From assembly GCA_045118975.1 (NCBI GenBank), contig JBGVCT010000003.1, positions 62,001-126,000 of the forward strand: a stretch of DNA of 64,000 nt. Reading direction: 5' to 3'. Below are positions 42,875 to 50,557 of this stretch, one piece after another (position 1 is the stretch's first letter; the number at the start of each line of letters is the position of its first letter). The notes below the pieces were generated by a model. The model searched no databases. It was not told where the DNA came from and worked only from the letters and a program-made list of their open reading frames with translations. The translations under genes and the position numbers were made by a program. The DNA is from RGIG6178 sp045118975. Its GTDB lineage: Bacteria; Bacillota_I; Bacilli_A; RFN20; DUOF01.

Positions 42875-44897
42875 TTGTTTTAATATTTTTAGATTTATTA
42901 ATTTTCTTTTTTAAATCTTTCTTTAATTCTCTTACCCCTTTATAACTATAATCTAGTTCTAAAAGAGTTGATTCTACATCTACCTCATCTTTAAACTCAA
43001 GTATATATTTTTTAGCTATTTCCTTATAATTTTCTTTGTTTAGTTTATTGAATAAAAACACTTCATCTACTCTATTTAATAACTCTTCTTTGAAAAAACG
43101 TTTAAGCATTTTTTCAATTTCCTCAGTATTTGACTCTATTTTATTAAATCCAAAATCTGTTTCATTTTTATTAAAACCTATGTTGCTTGTCATTATAATT
43201 ATTGCATTAGAAAAGTCTATTTTTCTTTTTTTAGAATCTATCAAATAACCCTCATCAAACACATTTAAAAATATATTAATTACCTCTTTACTAGCCTTTT
43301 CAATCTCATCTAAAATAAGTACACTACTGGGATTAGTTTTTATCTTATCAAGTAAATATGAATCACTTTCATAACCTATGTATCCTGGACTAGTACCAAT
43401 AAGTTTGGAAACACTCGATGGATCACTATATCCTTCCATATCAATTTTTATATATGAACCCTCTTTAAAATAATTGTTAGCAACCTCCTTTGCTAACTCT
43501 GTTTTTCCCACACCTGAATCTCCTAAAAACAAATATATTCCCCTAGGCTTATTTTCCTTTCTTATCTCAGTTAAAGATAGACTTTCACAAAGTTTATCTA
43601 TAACCTCATTTTGTCCAATAATATGTTCTTTTAATTTTTTATTTAAATAAAAAATATTCTTATTGTCTAAATCTATTTTATATAACTCAGTTATACTATC
43701 TTTTACATTATCTAAAGTTAGCTCCTTTTGTCCATTAGTTTTTGCAATTACTGATGCATAATCTAACACATCTATTGCTTTATCTGGAAACTTAAATTCT
43801 TTAACATGGTTATCTAACATCTCTACTATTTCTTCGCATATATTATCGCTTATTTTTACATTATGATATTTAACATAATCCTCTTTTAACCCCTTTAATA
43901 CATCTTTACAATCTTCTTTACTAATTTCATCTAAAAAAATCACCATAAATCTCCTATTTATAGCTTTCTCTTTTTCAATTATTTTTATATATTCATCATA
44001 TGTAGTTGCCCCAATACAACAAATTTCTTTTCTAGCCAAGTAGGGTTTTAAAATATTACTAGCATCAATAGCACCCTCAGCCCCACCAGCTCCTACAATA
44101 TTGTGTATTTCATCTATAAAAAGAATAGCATTTTCATCTTCTTTTACTCTTTTTAAGATTTTATTTACTTTTTCCTCAAATTCCCCACGATATTTTGTTC
44201 CTGCCACAGTAATTGACATATCTAATTCATATATTGTTTTATTCACCAATTCCTCATTAACTTCCCTTTGAGTAATTTTGTATGCTAAATATTCTACAAG
44301 AGCACTTTTTCCAACTCCCGCCTCACCAACAAGCAAGACATTTGCTTTTTGTTTCTTTAGCAAGGTATTTTCAATTAACTTTAATTCTTTTTCTCTTTTA
44401 TATACTTTTGTGGGATTTTCTTTCATCTTTCTATTTAAATTAGTTAATTCACTAATTCCATCTAAATACGATATTTTCTCTACTTTTAAAATTTTTAGTA
44501 ATGAGGCAATTTTTATGCCATACTTTTCTAATATCGCCTTTGTGATTGTTTCATCCTTTTCTATCAAAGAATATATTAATACACCTTCGCTAACTTTATC
44601 TTCGTTTAATTCTCTAGATAAATTTTCACTATATGATAATATATCTTTTAAATTTTGAGTATATTCCATATAAAATGGCAATTCCTCATTAAATGGAAAA
44701 AGTTCTAATAACTCTTTTTTTAAAACATCATATGTTAATCCATGATTTTCTAATTCACTATATAATTTGTTATCTTTTGTTTTCAAAAAACTAAGTAATA
44801 AATGTTCGCTTCCTACATTACAATGTCCTAAATCAAATGCTATAGATTCGCAAAGCGCAATGTGTTTCTTTGCTTTACTAGAAAAATTTTCAAGCAC
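42861..44897 (-). CDS. Clp-family AAA+ unfoldase (ClpC/ClpE-like, compact)
   Basis: A 678-residue Hsp100 protein with a Clp N domain (1-140), first ATPase module (Walker A GEAGVGKS at 191-198, Walker B FIDEIHN) and second module (Walker A GDSGVGKT near 457, Walker B LILDEIEKA). The linker between modules is short: the coiled-coil middle domain that lets ClpC bind MecA or McsB is missing, so it is shorter than ClpC (about 810). An FGF tripeptide near residue 580, in the place of the ClpP-binding loop (LGF/VGF/IGF in known proteins), suggests pairing with ClpP. The GTG start has AGGAGGG upstream. A repeat-bearing promoter lies at 44909-44949. No ctsR, mcsA or mcsB nearby. Confidence 0.88.
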   Translation of the reverse strand: MLENFSSKAKKHIALCESIAFDLGHCNVGSEHLLLSFLKTKDNKLYSELENHGLTYDVLKKELLELFPFNEELPFYMEYTQNLKDILSYSENLSRELNEDKVSEGVLIYSLIEKDETITKAILEKYGIKIASLLKILKVEKISYLDGISELTNLNRKMKENPTKVYKREKELKLIENTLLKKQKANVLLVGEAGVGKSALVEYLAYKITQREVNEELVNKTIYELDMSITVAGTKYRGEFEEKVNKILKRVKEDENAILFIDEIHNIVGAGGAEGAIDASNILKPYLARKEICCIGATTYDEYIKIIEKEKAINRRFMVIFLDEISKEDCKDVLKGLKEDYVKYHNVKISDNICEEIVEMLDNHVKEFKFPDKAIDVLDYASVIAKTNGQKELTLDNVKDSITELYKIDLDNKNIFYLNKKLKEHIIGQNEVIDKLCESLSLTEIRKENKPRGIYLFLGDSGVGKTELAKEVANNYFKEGSYIKIDMEGYSDPSSVSKLIGTSPGYIGYESDSYLLDKIKTNPSSVLILDEIEKASKEVINIFLNVFDEGYLIDSKKRKIDFSNAIIIMTSNIGFNKNETDFGFNKIESNTEEIEKMLKRFFKEELLNRVDEVFLFNKLNKENYKEIAKKYILEFKDEVDVESTLLELDYSYKGVRELKKDLKKKINKSKNIKTIKVS

Positions 44898-44908
44898 AAC
44901 TATCCCTC

Positions 44909-44949
44909 CTAGTTGTAGTTTATGTACTTCTAGTTGTAATTATTGTCAA
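44909..44949 (-). promoter_or_regulatory. Clp gene promoter with two 9-bp direct repeats
   Basis: Minus strand TTGACA (44949-44944), 17 bases, TACATA (44926-44921). TACAACTAG occurs in the spacer (44930-44938) and again after the -10 (44909-44917), 21 bp apart, on one face of the helix. This is the usual arrangement of a repressor operator, but it does not match CtsR or CIRCE. Confidence 0.55.
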
Positions 44950-44956
44950 AATTTCT

Positions 44957-45691
44957 TTATTGATACAATTTTCTTGCTACACCCCTTGTATCTATTCCTC
45001 CAATACCAACACCTTTTGAAATAGTTCTCTTTAATATATCTTCAATATCAATAAATTCATTTACATGACTCTTAGAAACATTTATTGCAATACAGACTGG
45101 ATCTAAAACGTTAATATTTTTTCTAGAGGGTGAGCTTGCAAAATTAGCCCCGCTTTTTATTAACCCCTCATAATAAGATTGACAAGCTCCTGCAAAAATA
45201 ACTAAAGAATCTTTACTAGGTTCATATATTCTTGCTTTTTTAACTGCATTTATAAAATATCCACTATTTTCAAAAATCTCTTTTCCATCCTTATTTCGAA
45301 CACTATCATGCCCAGTAATTATCAAAACATCGGGCTTGTGTTCTATTAATAAATTAGTTATCTGCTTTTCCATTTCTTTTTCTTCCATAAAATATCCCAC
45401 CGCAGGTATATCGTACTTTTTATATAAATCTAAGCATTTTTTTAAATACCTTTCATCACCATCTAAATGTAATACACACCCTGGAATCAACGTAGAATCT
45501 CTATTTAATACAATATCAATTTCTTCACATTTTTCTTCTTTGTTATATGTTTTTAAATCATCAATAAACGCATCCGCTTTAATTCTTAAATATTCTCCAT
45601 TTAAATATGCGATATTATTTTTTATTTTAATTATTCTAAAGACAATATCATTACCATATTTATTTCTTGTAACCAAATCTCCTATATTCAT
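44957..45691 (-). CDS. yabG: Sporulation-specific protease YabG (peptidase U57)
   Basis: A 244-residue protein beginning MNIGDLVTRNKYGNDIVFRI, with the family-specific ITGHDSVRNKDGKEIFENSG and GACQSYYEGLIKSGANFASS stretches. YabG is a mother-cell protease that processes coat proteins such as SpoIVA and SafA. An upstream in-frame start at 45706 is unlikely because GGGGTG lies seven bases before the ATG at 45691. Its leader contains a terminator-like hairpin (45692-45720). Position near ksgA/rnmV is as in Bacillus. The Clp gene follows 59 bases later from its own promoter. Confidence 0.93.
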   Translation of the reverse strand: MNIGDLVTRNKYGNDIVFRIIKIKNNIAYLNGEYLRIKADAFIDDLKTYNKEEKCEEIDIVLNRDSTLIPGCVLHLDGDERYLKKCLDLYKKYDIPAVGYFMEEKEMEKQITNLLIEHKPDVLIITGHDSVRNKDGKEIFENSGYFINAVKKARIYEPSKDSLVIFAGACQSYYEGLIKSGANFASSPSRKNINVLDPVCIAINVSKSHVNEFIDIEDILKRTISKGVGIGGIDTRGVARKLYQ

Positions 45692-45720
45692 AAAAAAACA
45701 CCCCATATAATCATATGAGG
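45692..45720 (-). terminator. Terminator-like hairpin in the yabG leader
   Basis: Minus strand CCTCATAT (45720-45713) pairs with ATATGGGG (45708-45701), one G-U pair, loop GATT, then TG and seven Ts, then the yabG ATG. The hairpin's 3' arm contains the GGGG of the yabG ribosome site. It can end the MBL gene transcript and also mask the yabG ribosome site. Confidence 0.65.
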
Positions 45721-45737
45721 CATTATTATTTTTGTTA

Positions 45738-46415
45738 TTATTTTAAATATGATGGTATTTCAAATCCTAAATCTTTTATTTTTTCCATTAATTCAGGTCC
45801 TTCTATATGCATTAAAACAATTTTATTTTTATCTAAATTTATAATTTCTTTATAATCCATGTGAACAGAGGCATATTCTCCTATTTCTGTATATATTTTT
45901 TCAAAAGAGGGATCATTTACTGCCGACTTTAAATATTTAATATCATTAGAATCTCCGGTATATAAAGTCTTTTTATTATTCTTTTCAAAAATAATACTAT
46001 AACATTCAAGCATTGGAGTATGTGTAGTTTTCTTTAAGGTAATAGTAAAACTTAAATTTATATCCTTTTCACTTACTAATTCATAATAACTTTTATCCAC
46101 AGCCATAATATCTAAAAGCGTCACCAAATTAGCAGTAAACGAAGGGCTATTATCTATTATTTTTACTTTAATATTTAATATTATTGCAGCATATTGAATA
46201 AAAGTTGCAAGACTGCCCACATGATCTCCATGAGTGTGAGTTACGACCACATATATTTCATTAATATTCTCCAATAATTTGTACTTTAATATCTTATCAA
46301 AAGAATCTAAACCACAATCAATAAAAAGAATTTTATTATCTTCTTTGATGTATGCACAATTGCAACCAAGTTCACTATAAAAAGCCCCACCAATACCTAT
46401 AAAATTTAATTTCAT
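45738..46415 (-). CDS. MBL-fold metallohydrolase
   Basis: A 225-residue metallo-beta-lactamase-fold protein: THTHGDHVGSL holds the HxHxDH metal motif at residues 60-65, with a further His-Ser/Asp pattern (YTGDSND and HIEGPELM). It resembles the RNase Z/phosphoribosyl phosphodiesterase branch and could be a nuclease or a small-molecule phosphodiesterase; the substrate is not assignable. Three Cys in the N-terminal third (ELGCNCAYIKED, FIDCG). Its start overlaps ksgA by 4 bases, so it belongs to the tatD-rnmV-ksgA operon. It ends at the hairpin ahead of yabG. Confidence 0.8.
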   Translation of the reverse strand: MKLNFIGIGGAFYSELGCNCAYIKEDNKILFIDCGLDSFDKILKYKLLENINEIYVVVTHTHGDHVGSLATFIQYAAIILNIKVKIIDNSPSFTANLVTLLDIMAVDKSYYELVSEKDINLSFTITLKKTTHTPMLECYSIIFEKNNKKTLYTGDSNDIKYLKSAVNDPSFEKIYTEIGEYASVHMDYKEIINLDKNKIVLMHIEGPELMEKIKDLGFEIPSYLK

Positions 46416-47239
46416 TTTGCCAGTTCCTCCAAGATATTTTTAAACTCCTTAATAGATAATTCTTCAATTCTAATGGTCGATTTAATACCAATGTGTTCTA
46501 ATTTTTCCAATATATATTCCTTTTGATATGGAAGTGTATTAACAATTGATTTTCGCCTGTTTTTTAAACATTCTTTTACACTTTCAAAGTAATTATTATC
46601 TAAATTATATACATCTTTAGATAATGAAAATTCTAGTACAATTGAATCAACATTAGGCCTTGGTTCAAAGTCATTTTTACCAACATGAGTTACAATTTTA
46701 GTATCACAATAATTATCTATTAACACCTTTAAATAACTCTCTATTTTATCTTCTTTTTTAACAAGTTTTTTGCCAACTTCTTTTTGCATCATAGCCACTA
46801 CTTTTGTAATTTTCTTATTATTCAAAGAAATAATTTTCTCTAAAATATCACTAGTAATGTAATATGGTAAATTGCTAACAATTATTACTTCATCATATTG
46901 ATTATTTTCATCTATTAGTTTATTTAAATCTATCTTTAAAAAGTCTTCATTAATAATTTCAAGATTATCGCTTTGTAAATTTTCTTTAATCACTTCTACC
47001 ATGTTTTTATCTATTTCGATAGCGATTACTTTATTAGCAATACTAATCAATTCTTGAGTTAGAGCTCCTAATCCTGGTCCTATTTCTAAAACCAATGTTT
47101 TATCACTTATATTAAGCCCTGAAGTGATTTTCTTTATAGTCTCATAGTTAATAAGAAAGTTTTGACCATAACCTTTTTTTGCAATCAGATTATGTTCTTT
47201 TAATATTCTAAACGTTTCTTTCTTTGTTGCTATAATCAT
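46412..47239 (-). CDS. rsmA: 16S rRNA dimethyladenosine transferase RsmA (KsgA)
   Basis: A 275-residue SAM enzyme with LVLEIGPGLGALTQEL, the catalytic NLPYYIT and KKGYGQNFL. It dimethylates A1518 and A1519 in helix 45 of 16S rRNA during late small-subunit assembly. GAGGTG with a seven-base spacer selects the ATG at 47239, not the TTG at 47245. It overlaps rnmV by 32 bases. Order tatD-rnmV-ksgA is that of Bacillus. Confidence 0.95.
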   Translation of the reverse strand: MIIATKKETFRILKEHNLIAKKGYGQNFLINYETIKKITSGLNISDKTLVLEIGPGLGALTQELISIANKVIAIEIDKNMVEVIKENLQSDNLEIINEDFLKIDLNKLIDENNQYDEVIIVSNLPYYITSDILEKIISLNNKKITKVVAMMQKEVGKKLVKKEDKIESYLKVLIDNYCDTKIVTHVGKNDFEPRPNVDSIVLEFSLSKDVYNLDNNYFESVKECLKNRRKSIVNTLPYQKEYILEKLEHIGIKSTIRIEELSIKEFKNILEELAK

Positions 47240-47765
47240 TATCAATCACCTCTTTTAACATATCTTTTGTTATATTAAACATATTTACTCTTTTTAAAAA
47301 GTTTTTTGCATTACACCACCCAAGATGAAATTTGTTGCTAACAAACTCTCTTTTATTCTTAGAATCGTTTTTGCCCATAAACCCTAACTCATATAGATCA
47401 TCATAAGTCACATCACCTATTAAACAATCTGTAAAGGTAACAACGTTTTCTAACGCTTCTAAAATATCTTCTTTTCTTGTTTCTGCTATACCTACTTTTT
47501 TTCCTTTTATAGCTTTTTTCTTTTCCACAAAAGCATTCTTACAGTTTCCAACATACGCATTTATCTTATTTCTTATTTGCATTCCTGGATAATCAGGATC
47601 TGTTAAAACAATTACACCTCTAGTCTCATTTGTTTTCTTTATTAAATCCAATGTATCCTTACTTATCTCACTTCCATTAGTTATAATAATTTCCACATCT
47701 AAAAAACTCTTTAAAAGAGTATAGTCACTCTTTCCTTCTACAACAATAACCTCTTTAATTTTCAC
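47208..47765 (-). CDS. rnmV: Ribonuclease M5
   Basis: A 185-residue Toprim-domain nuclease: KIKEVIVVEGKSDYTLLKSF (Toprim Glu), LTDPDYPGMQIRNKI (DxD-type metal site) and the C-terminal segment. RNase M5 matures 5S rRNA. Homologues start MKIKEIIVVEG, so the GTG at 47765 (VKIKEVIVV) is preferred over the longer reading from 47786; GGTG lies six bases ahead. This start codon lies within a parS-like site and 11 bases inside the 3' end of tatD. Confidence 0.92.
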   Translation of the reverse strand: MKIKEVIVVEGKSDYTLLKSFLDVEIIITNGSEISKDTLDLIKKTNETRGVIVLTDPDYPGMQIRNKINAYVGNCKNAFVEKKKAIKGKKVGIAETRKEDILEALENVVTFTDCLIGDVTYDDLYELGFMGKNDSKNKREFVSNKFHLGWCNAKNFLKRVNMFNITKDMLKEVIDNDYSNKERNV

Positions 47766-48525
47766 GTGAAACACCAAAGAAATCACATGCGTTATTATAA
47801 GTTATTTCTTCTACATCCTTTTTGTCTAATCCTTTTAACAAAGCAATCTCATCTGCAACATACTTTATATATGCAGGTTCATTTCTTTTTCCTCTATGTG
47901 GAGTAGGTGTTAAATATGGAGCGTCTGTTTCTAAAATTATTTTATTTATATCAAGGTTAGTAACAACCTCTTTTACCTCTTTAGCATTCTTATATGTTAC
48001 TACCCCTCCAAAAGAAAATATAAATCCATAATTAATTAACACTTTAGCGATCTCATAAGAATAAGCATAACAATGCATAATTCCTTTTGAATAACAATCT
48101 TTATATTCTTTTAGGATATCCACAGTATCTCTACAAGCATCTCGAGAGTGAATAATTATAGGTAAGTGATTTCGTTTAGCTATTTGTATTTGTTTAATAA
48201 ATAAATCACTTTGATTTTCTTTTATAACACCATCATAATGATAGTCTAATCCTATTTCACCTATCGCAACGACTTTATCACATATAAGTTTTTCTAATTC
48301 TACCAAATCCTTATCATATCCCTTATTAGCTTCGCTAGGATGTATTCCTATCGCTGCATACACAAATGGATATTCCTTTGCAATCTCTATTGCTCTTTTA
48401 CTACTATCTAAATCAAACCCCACAACAACCATCTTTTTCACACCATTAGAAAGTGCATTTTGGATGATTTCTTGGTAATTTTCATATGAAACATCGTTTA
48501 GATGTACGTGTGTATCAAATAACAT
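47755..48525 (-). CDS. tatD: TatD-family deoxyribonuclease / metal-dependent hydrolase
   Basis: A 256-residue TIM-barrel metal hydrolase: FDTHVHLND (metal His6, His8), GEIGLDYHYD, PIIIHSRDA, GIMHCYAYSYE and ETDAPYLTPTPHRGKRNEP all match TatD (YabD in Bacillus). TatD enzymes act as 3'-5' exonucleases on DNA or RNA ends. It heads the tatD-rnmV-ksgA-MBL operon, starting eight bases after mnmE. Confidence 0.94.
   Translation of the reverse strand: MLFDTHVHLNDVSYENYQEIIQNALSNGVKKMVVVGFDLDSSKRAIEIAKEYPFVYAAIGIHPSEANKGYDKDLVELEKLICDKVVAIGEIGLDYHYDGVIKENQSDLFIKQIQIAKRNHLPIIIHSRDACRDTVDILKEYKDCYSKGIMHCYAYSYEIAKVLINYGFIFSFGGVVTYKNAKEVKEVVTNLDINKIILETDAPYLTPTPHRGKRNEPAYIKYVADEIALLKGLDKKDVEEITYNNACDFFGVSREN
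47758..47773. promoter_or_regulatory. parS-like site at the tatD/rnmV junction
   Basis: ATTTTCACGTGAAACA matches the consensus TGTTTCACGTGAAACA at 14 of 16 positions with a perfect CACGTG core. It contains the rnmV start codon. Confidence 0.75.
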
Positions 48526-48533
48526 ATACTCAC

Positions 48534-49865
48534 CTACTTTCCTAAACAGAACCTAGAAAATATCTCATCCACCATATTAAGTTTAGCTTTATGTCCTAAT
48601 ATATCTCTTATATTTTCTAATGCTTGAGTAAGTTCTACTGTTAATAAATCCACGGGAACAAACTCTAATTCTTTTATGACATTTTCTAATAACATATAAC
48701 TATTTTCTAGTAAACCAATATGTCTAGCATTTGATAATAATGGTTTATTATTATATTCTTTCAAATCAAAACCAATAGAGTTTATTATAGCGTTTTTTAA
48801 ATCTTGAATATCTTTATCTTTAGCACTGATTTTTATACAATCATAATTAAAATTATCAACTTTTATTTCCTTTTTATTAGCTACTATAATCCTATTTTTG
48901 TCTTTAGTTATTTCAAGAAGTTTATGATCATCATCACTTAATTCTCTAGATGAATCTAAAACAACGATGACTATATCTGCTTTATTGGCTAATTCTAATG
49001 ATTTTTCTATACCAATTTTTTCTACTTTATTGTCTGTGTTTCTAACTCCTGCAGTATCCAATAAATTAATCTTCAATCCCTCTAACAATATTTGTCCTTC
49101 TACCACATCTCTAGTAGTACCTTCTATATCAGTAACTATAGCTTTTTCTTCTTCTAGTAAAGCATTTAATATACTCGACTTTCCAACGTTAGGCTTCCCT
49201 AAAATTGCAATATTGATACCATCTTTGATGGTTTTTCCAACCTTAGAATCTTTTATTAACACACCTATATTTTCTTTTAATTCATTAATTTTTTCTATAG
49301 CGTATTCTTTTGTTACAACTTCTGCCTCATCATATTCTGGATAGTCTATATTTACTTCTATATTTGATAGCAAATCCAAGAAATCTTTCTCTATGTTTTC
49401 AACAAGTTTTGATGTGTTTCCCATAAGCGAATTTATAGCTAATTTTGATTCCAATTCACTACTTGCTCTAATCATATCATTTATAGATTCTGCTTGTACT
49501 AAATCCATTTTATTATTCAAAAATGCCCTTTTAGAAAACTCTCCTCTATCAGCCAGCCTTGCTCCTTGTTTTAAGCACAGAGCAATGATTCTTTTAACAA
49601 TAAACATACCTCCATGACAATTTATTTCAAATGAATCTTCTCCAGTAAAAGATTTAGGTGCTCTATATGTAGAAATTAATACTTGATCTATTACTTCTTC
49701 ACCATCAACAATGTTTCCATAATAAACACGATACCCTTCATATTCACATTTATTTGAAAATATATTTTTTAATAAATCCAAACAATTATCTCCACTAACT
49801 CTAATTATACTTAGAGCACTCTCCATCATAGGGGTAGCTAATGCAACAATTACATCTTTATACAT
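48534..49865 (-). CDS. mnmE: tRNA modification GTPase MnmE (TrmE)
   Basis: A 443-residue GTPase with a tetrahydrofolate-binding N-domain, helical region and G domain: GKPNVGKSS near 220, DIEGTTRD, and C-terminal FCLGK with the catalytic Cys. Together with MnmG it makes the cmnm5 group at U34. The longer reading from 49892 is rejected, as GGAAGGTG stands five bases before the ATG at 49865. It follows jag, as is usual, but mnmG is 33 kb away. Confidence 0.95.
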   Translation of the reverse strand: MYKDVIVALATPMMESALSIIRVSGDNCLDLLKNIFSNKCEYEGYRVYYGNIVDGEEVIDQVLISTYRAPKSFTGEDSFEINCHGGMFIVKRIIALCLKQGARLADRGEFSKRAFLNNKMDLVQAESINDMIRASSELESKLAINSLMGNTSKLVENIEKDFLDLLSNIEVNIDYPEYDEAEVVTKEYAIEKINELKENIGVLIKDSKVGKTIKDGINIAILGKPNVGKSSILNALLEEEKAIVTDIEGTTRDVVEGQILLEGLKINLLDTAGVRNTDNKVEKIGIEKSLELANKADIVIVVLDSSRELSDDDHKLLEITKDKNRIIVANKKEIKVDNFNYDCIKISAKDKDIQDLKNAIINSIGFDLKEYNNKPLLSNARHIGLLENSYMLLENVIKELEFVPVDLLTVELTQALENIRDILGHKAKLNMVDEIFSRFCLGK

Positions 49866-49899
49866 AAAATCACCTTCCACAAAATTATACATAAATCAA

Positions 49900-49930
49900 A
49901 TAAAAAAGTATAGTTTAAAAACTATACTTA
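49900..49930 (-). terminator. Terminator after jag
   Basis: AAGTATAGTTT and ACTATACTT form a 9-bp stem, then a T run on the minus strand. It separates rpmH-rnpA-yidC-jag from mnmE. Confidence 0.85.
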
Positions 49931-49946
49931 TTTTTACTATAGATTA

Positions 49947-50537
49947 CTATTCTTCAACGTAATGAATACTTAATCTTCTTTCTTTTCCTTGTCCTTGACT
50001 TTCAGTTTTTATATTATGATAACCCGCAAGAGCTCCATGAATAATTCTTCTTTCATCGCTAGGCATAGGATTTAAAGTAACGGTATTCTTTGTTGTTTGC
50101 ACTTCTTTAGCATATTTTCTTGCCATTTGAATTAATTTTTCATATTTTTCTTCTTTATAATCAGATACATCTAATAAAATTTTATAATGCTTAGAAAATC
50201 TTTGGTTAATAGCAACTCTTACAAGCTCATTTAATGCTTGTAGCGTTTTACCACCTTTTCCAATTAACACTGCATCTCTATCTGTTTTGATAGCCATGTT
50301 AATTACTTCTTTTTCATATTTAGCATTTAATTCAACTGTTAATCCCATATGAGTTAATATTGTTGTTAAATAACTTTTTACATAGTCAATTACATCAGCA
50401 ACAAAGTATGCTTCAACTTCACATTTTTCTTCTGTTTTTGTAATTACTCTATATTGTAAATATTCTACATCAACATTTTCACCATCTGCTGCATGGTCTA
50501 ATGCTTCTTCTAAATTTTTTCCACTATAAATATTCAT
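49947..50537 (-). CDS. jag: RNA-binding protein Jag/KhpB (SpoIIIJ-associated)
   Basis: A 196-residue protein with a Jag N-domain (GKNLEEALDHAADGENVD), a KH-like domain with the GXXG-type IGKGGKTLQALNEL near 110, and a C-terminal R3H domain ending in GQGKERRLSIHYVEE. It is an RNA-binding regulator of cell elongation and division in relatives, acting with KhpA. It is 20 bases from yidC, the normal pairing. Starts at ATG 50537 with GAGGTG upstream. Confidence 0.93.
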   Translation of the reverse strand: MNIYSGKNLEEALDHAADGENVDVEYLQYRVITKTEEKCEVEAYFVADVIDYVKSYLTTILTHMGLTVELNAKYEKEVINMAIKTDRDAVLIGKGGKTLQALNELVRVAINQRFSKHYKILLDVSDYKEEKYEKLIQMARKYAKEVQTTKNTVTLNPMPSDERRIIHGALAGYHNIKTESQGQGKERRLSIHYVEE

Positions 50538-50557
50538 TTCATTAACACCTCTAAAAA

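Noticed and set aside
44278..44658. 126-codon plus-strand frame within the Clp gene
   Set aside because: Antisense shadow of the Clp coding sequence, hydrophobic only because of complement bias (Phe/Ser/Leu).
45336..45710. 124-codon plus-strand frame within yabG
   Set aside because: Antisense shadow of yabG with typical Phe/Ser/Ile bias; no supporting start signal.
48479..48495. TTTTCATATGAAACA, parS-like palindrome
   Set aside because: Two core positions changed and it lies within the tatD coding start; kept out for weak match.
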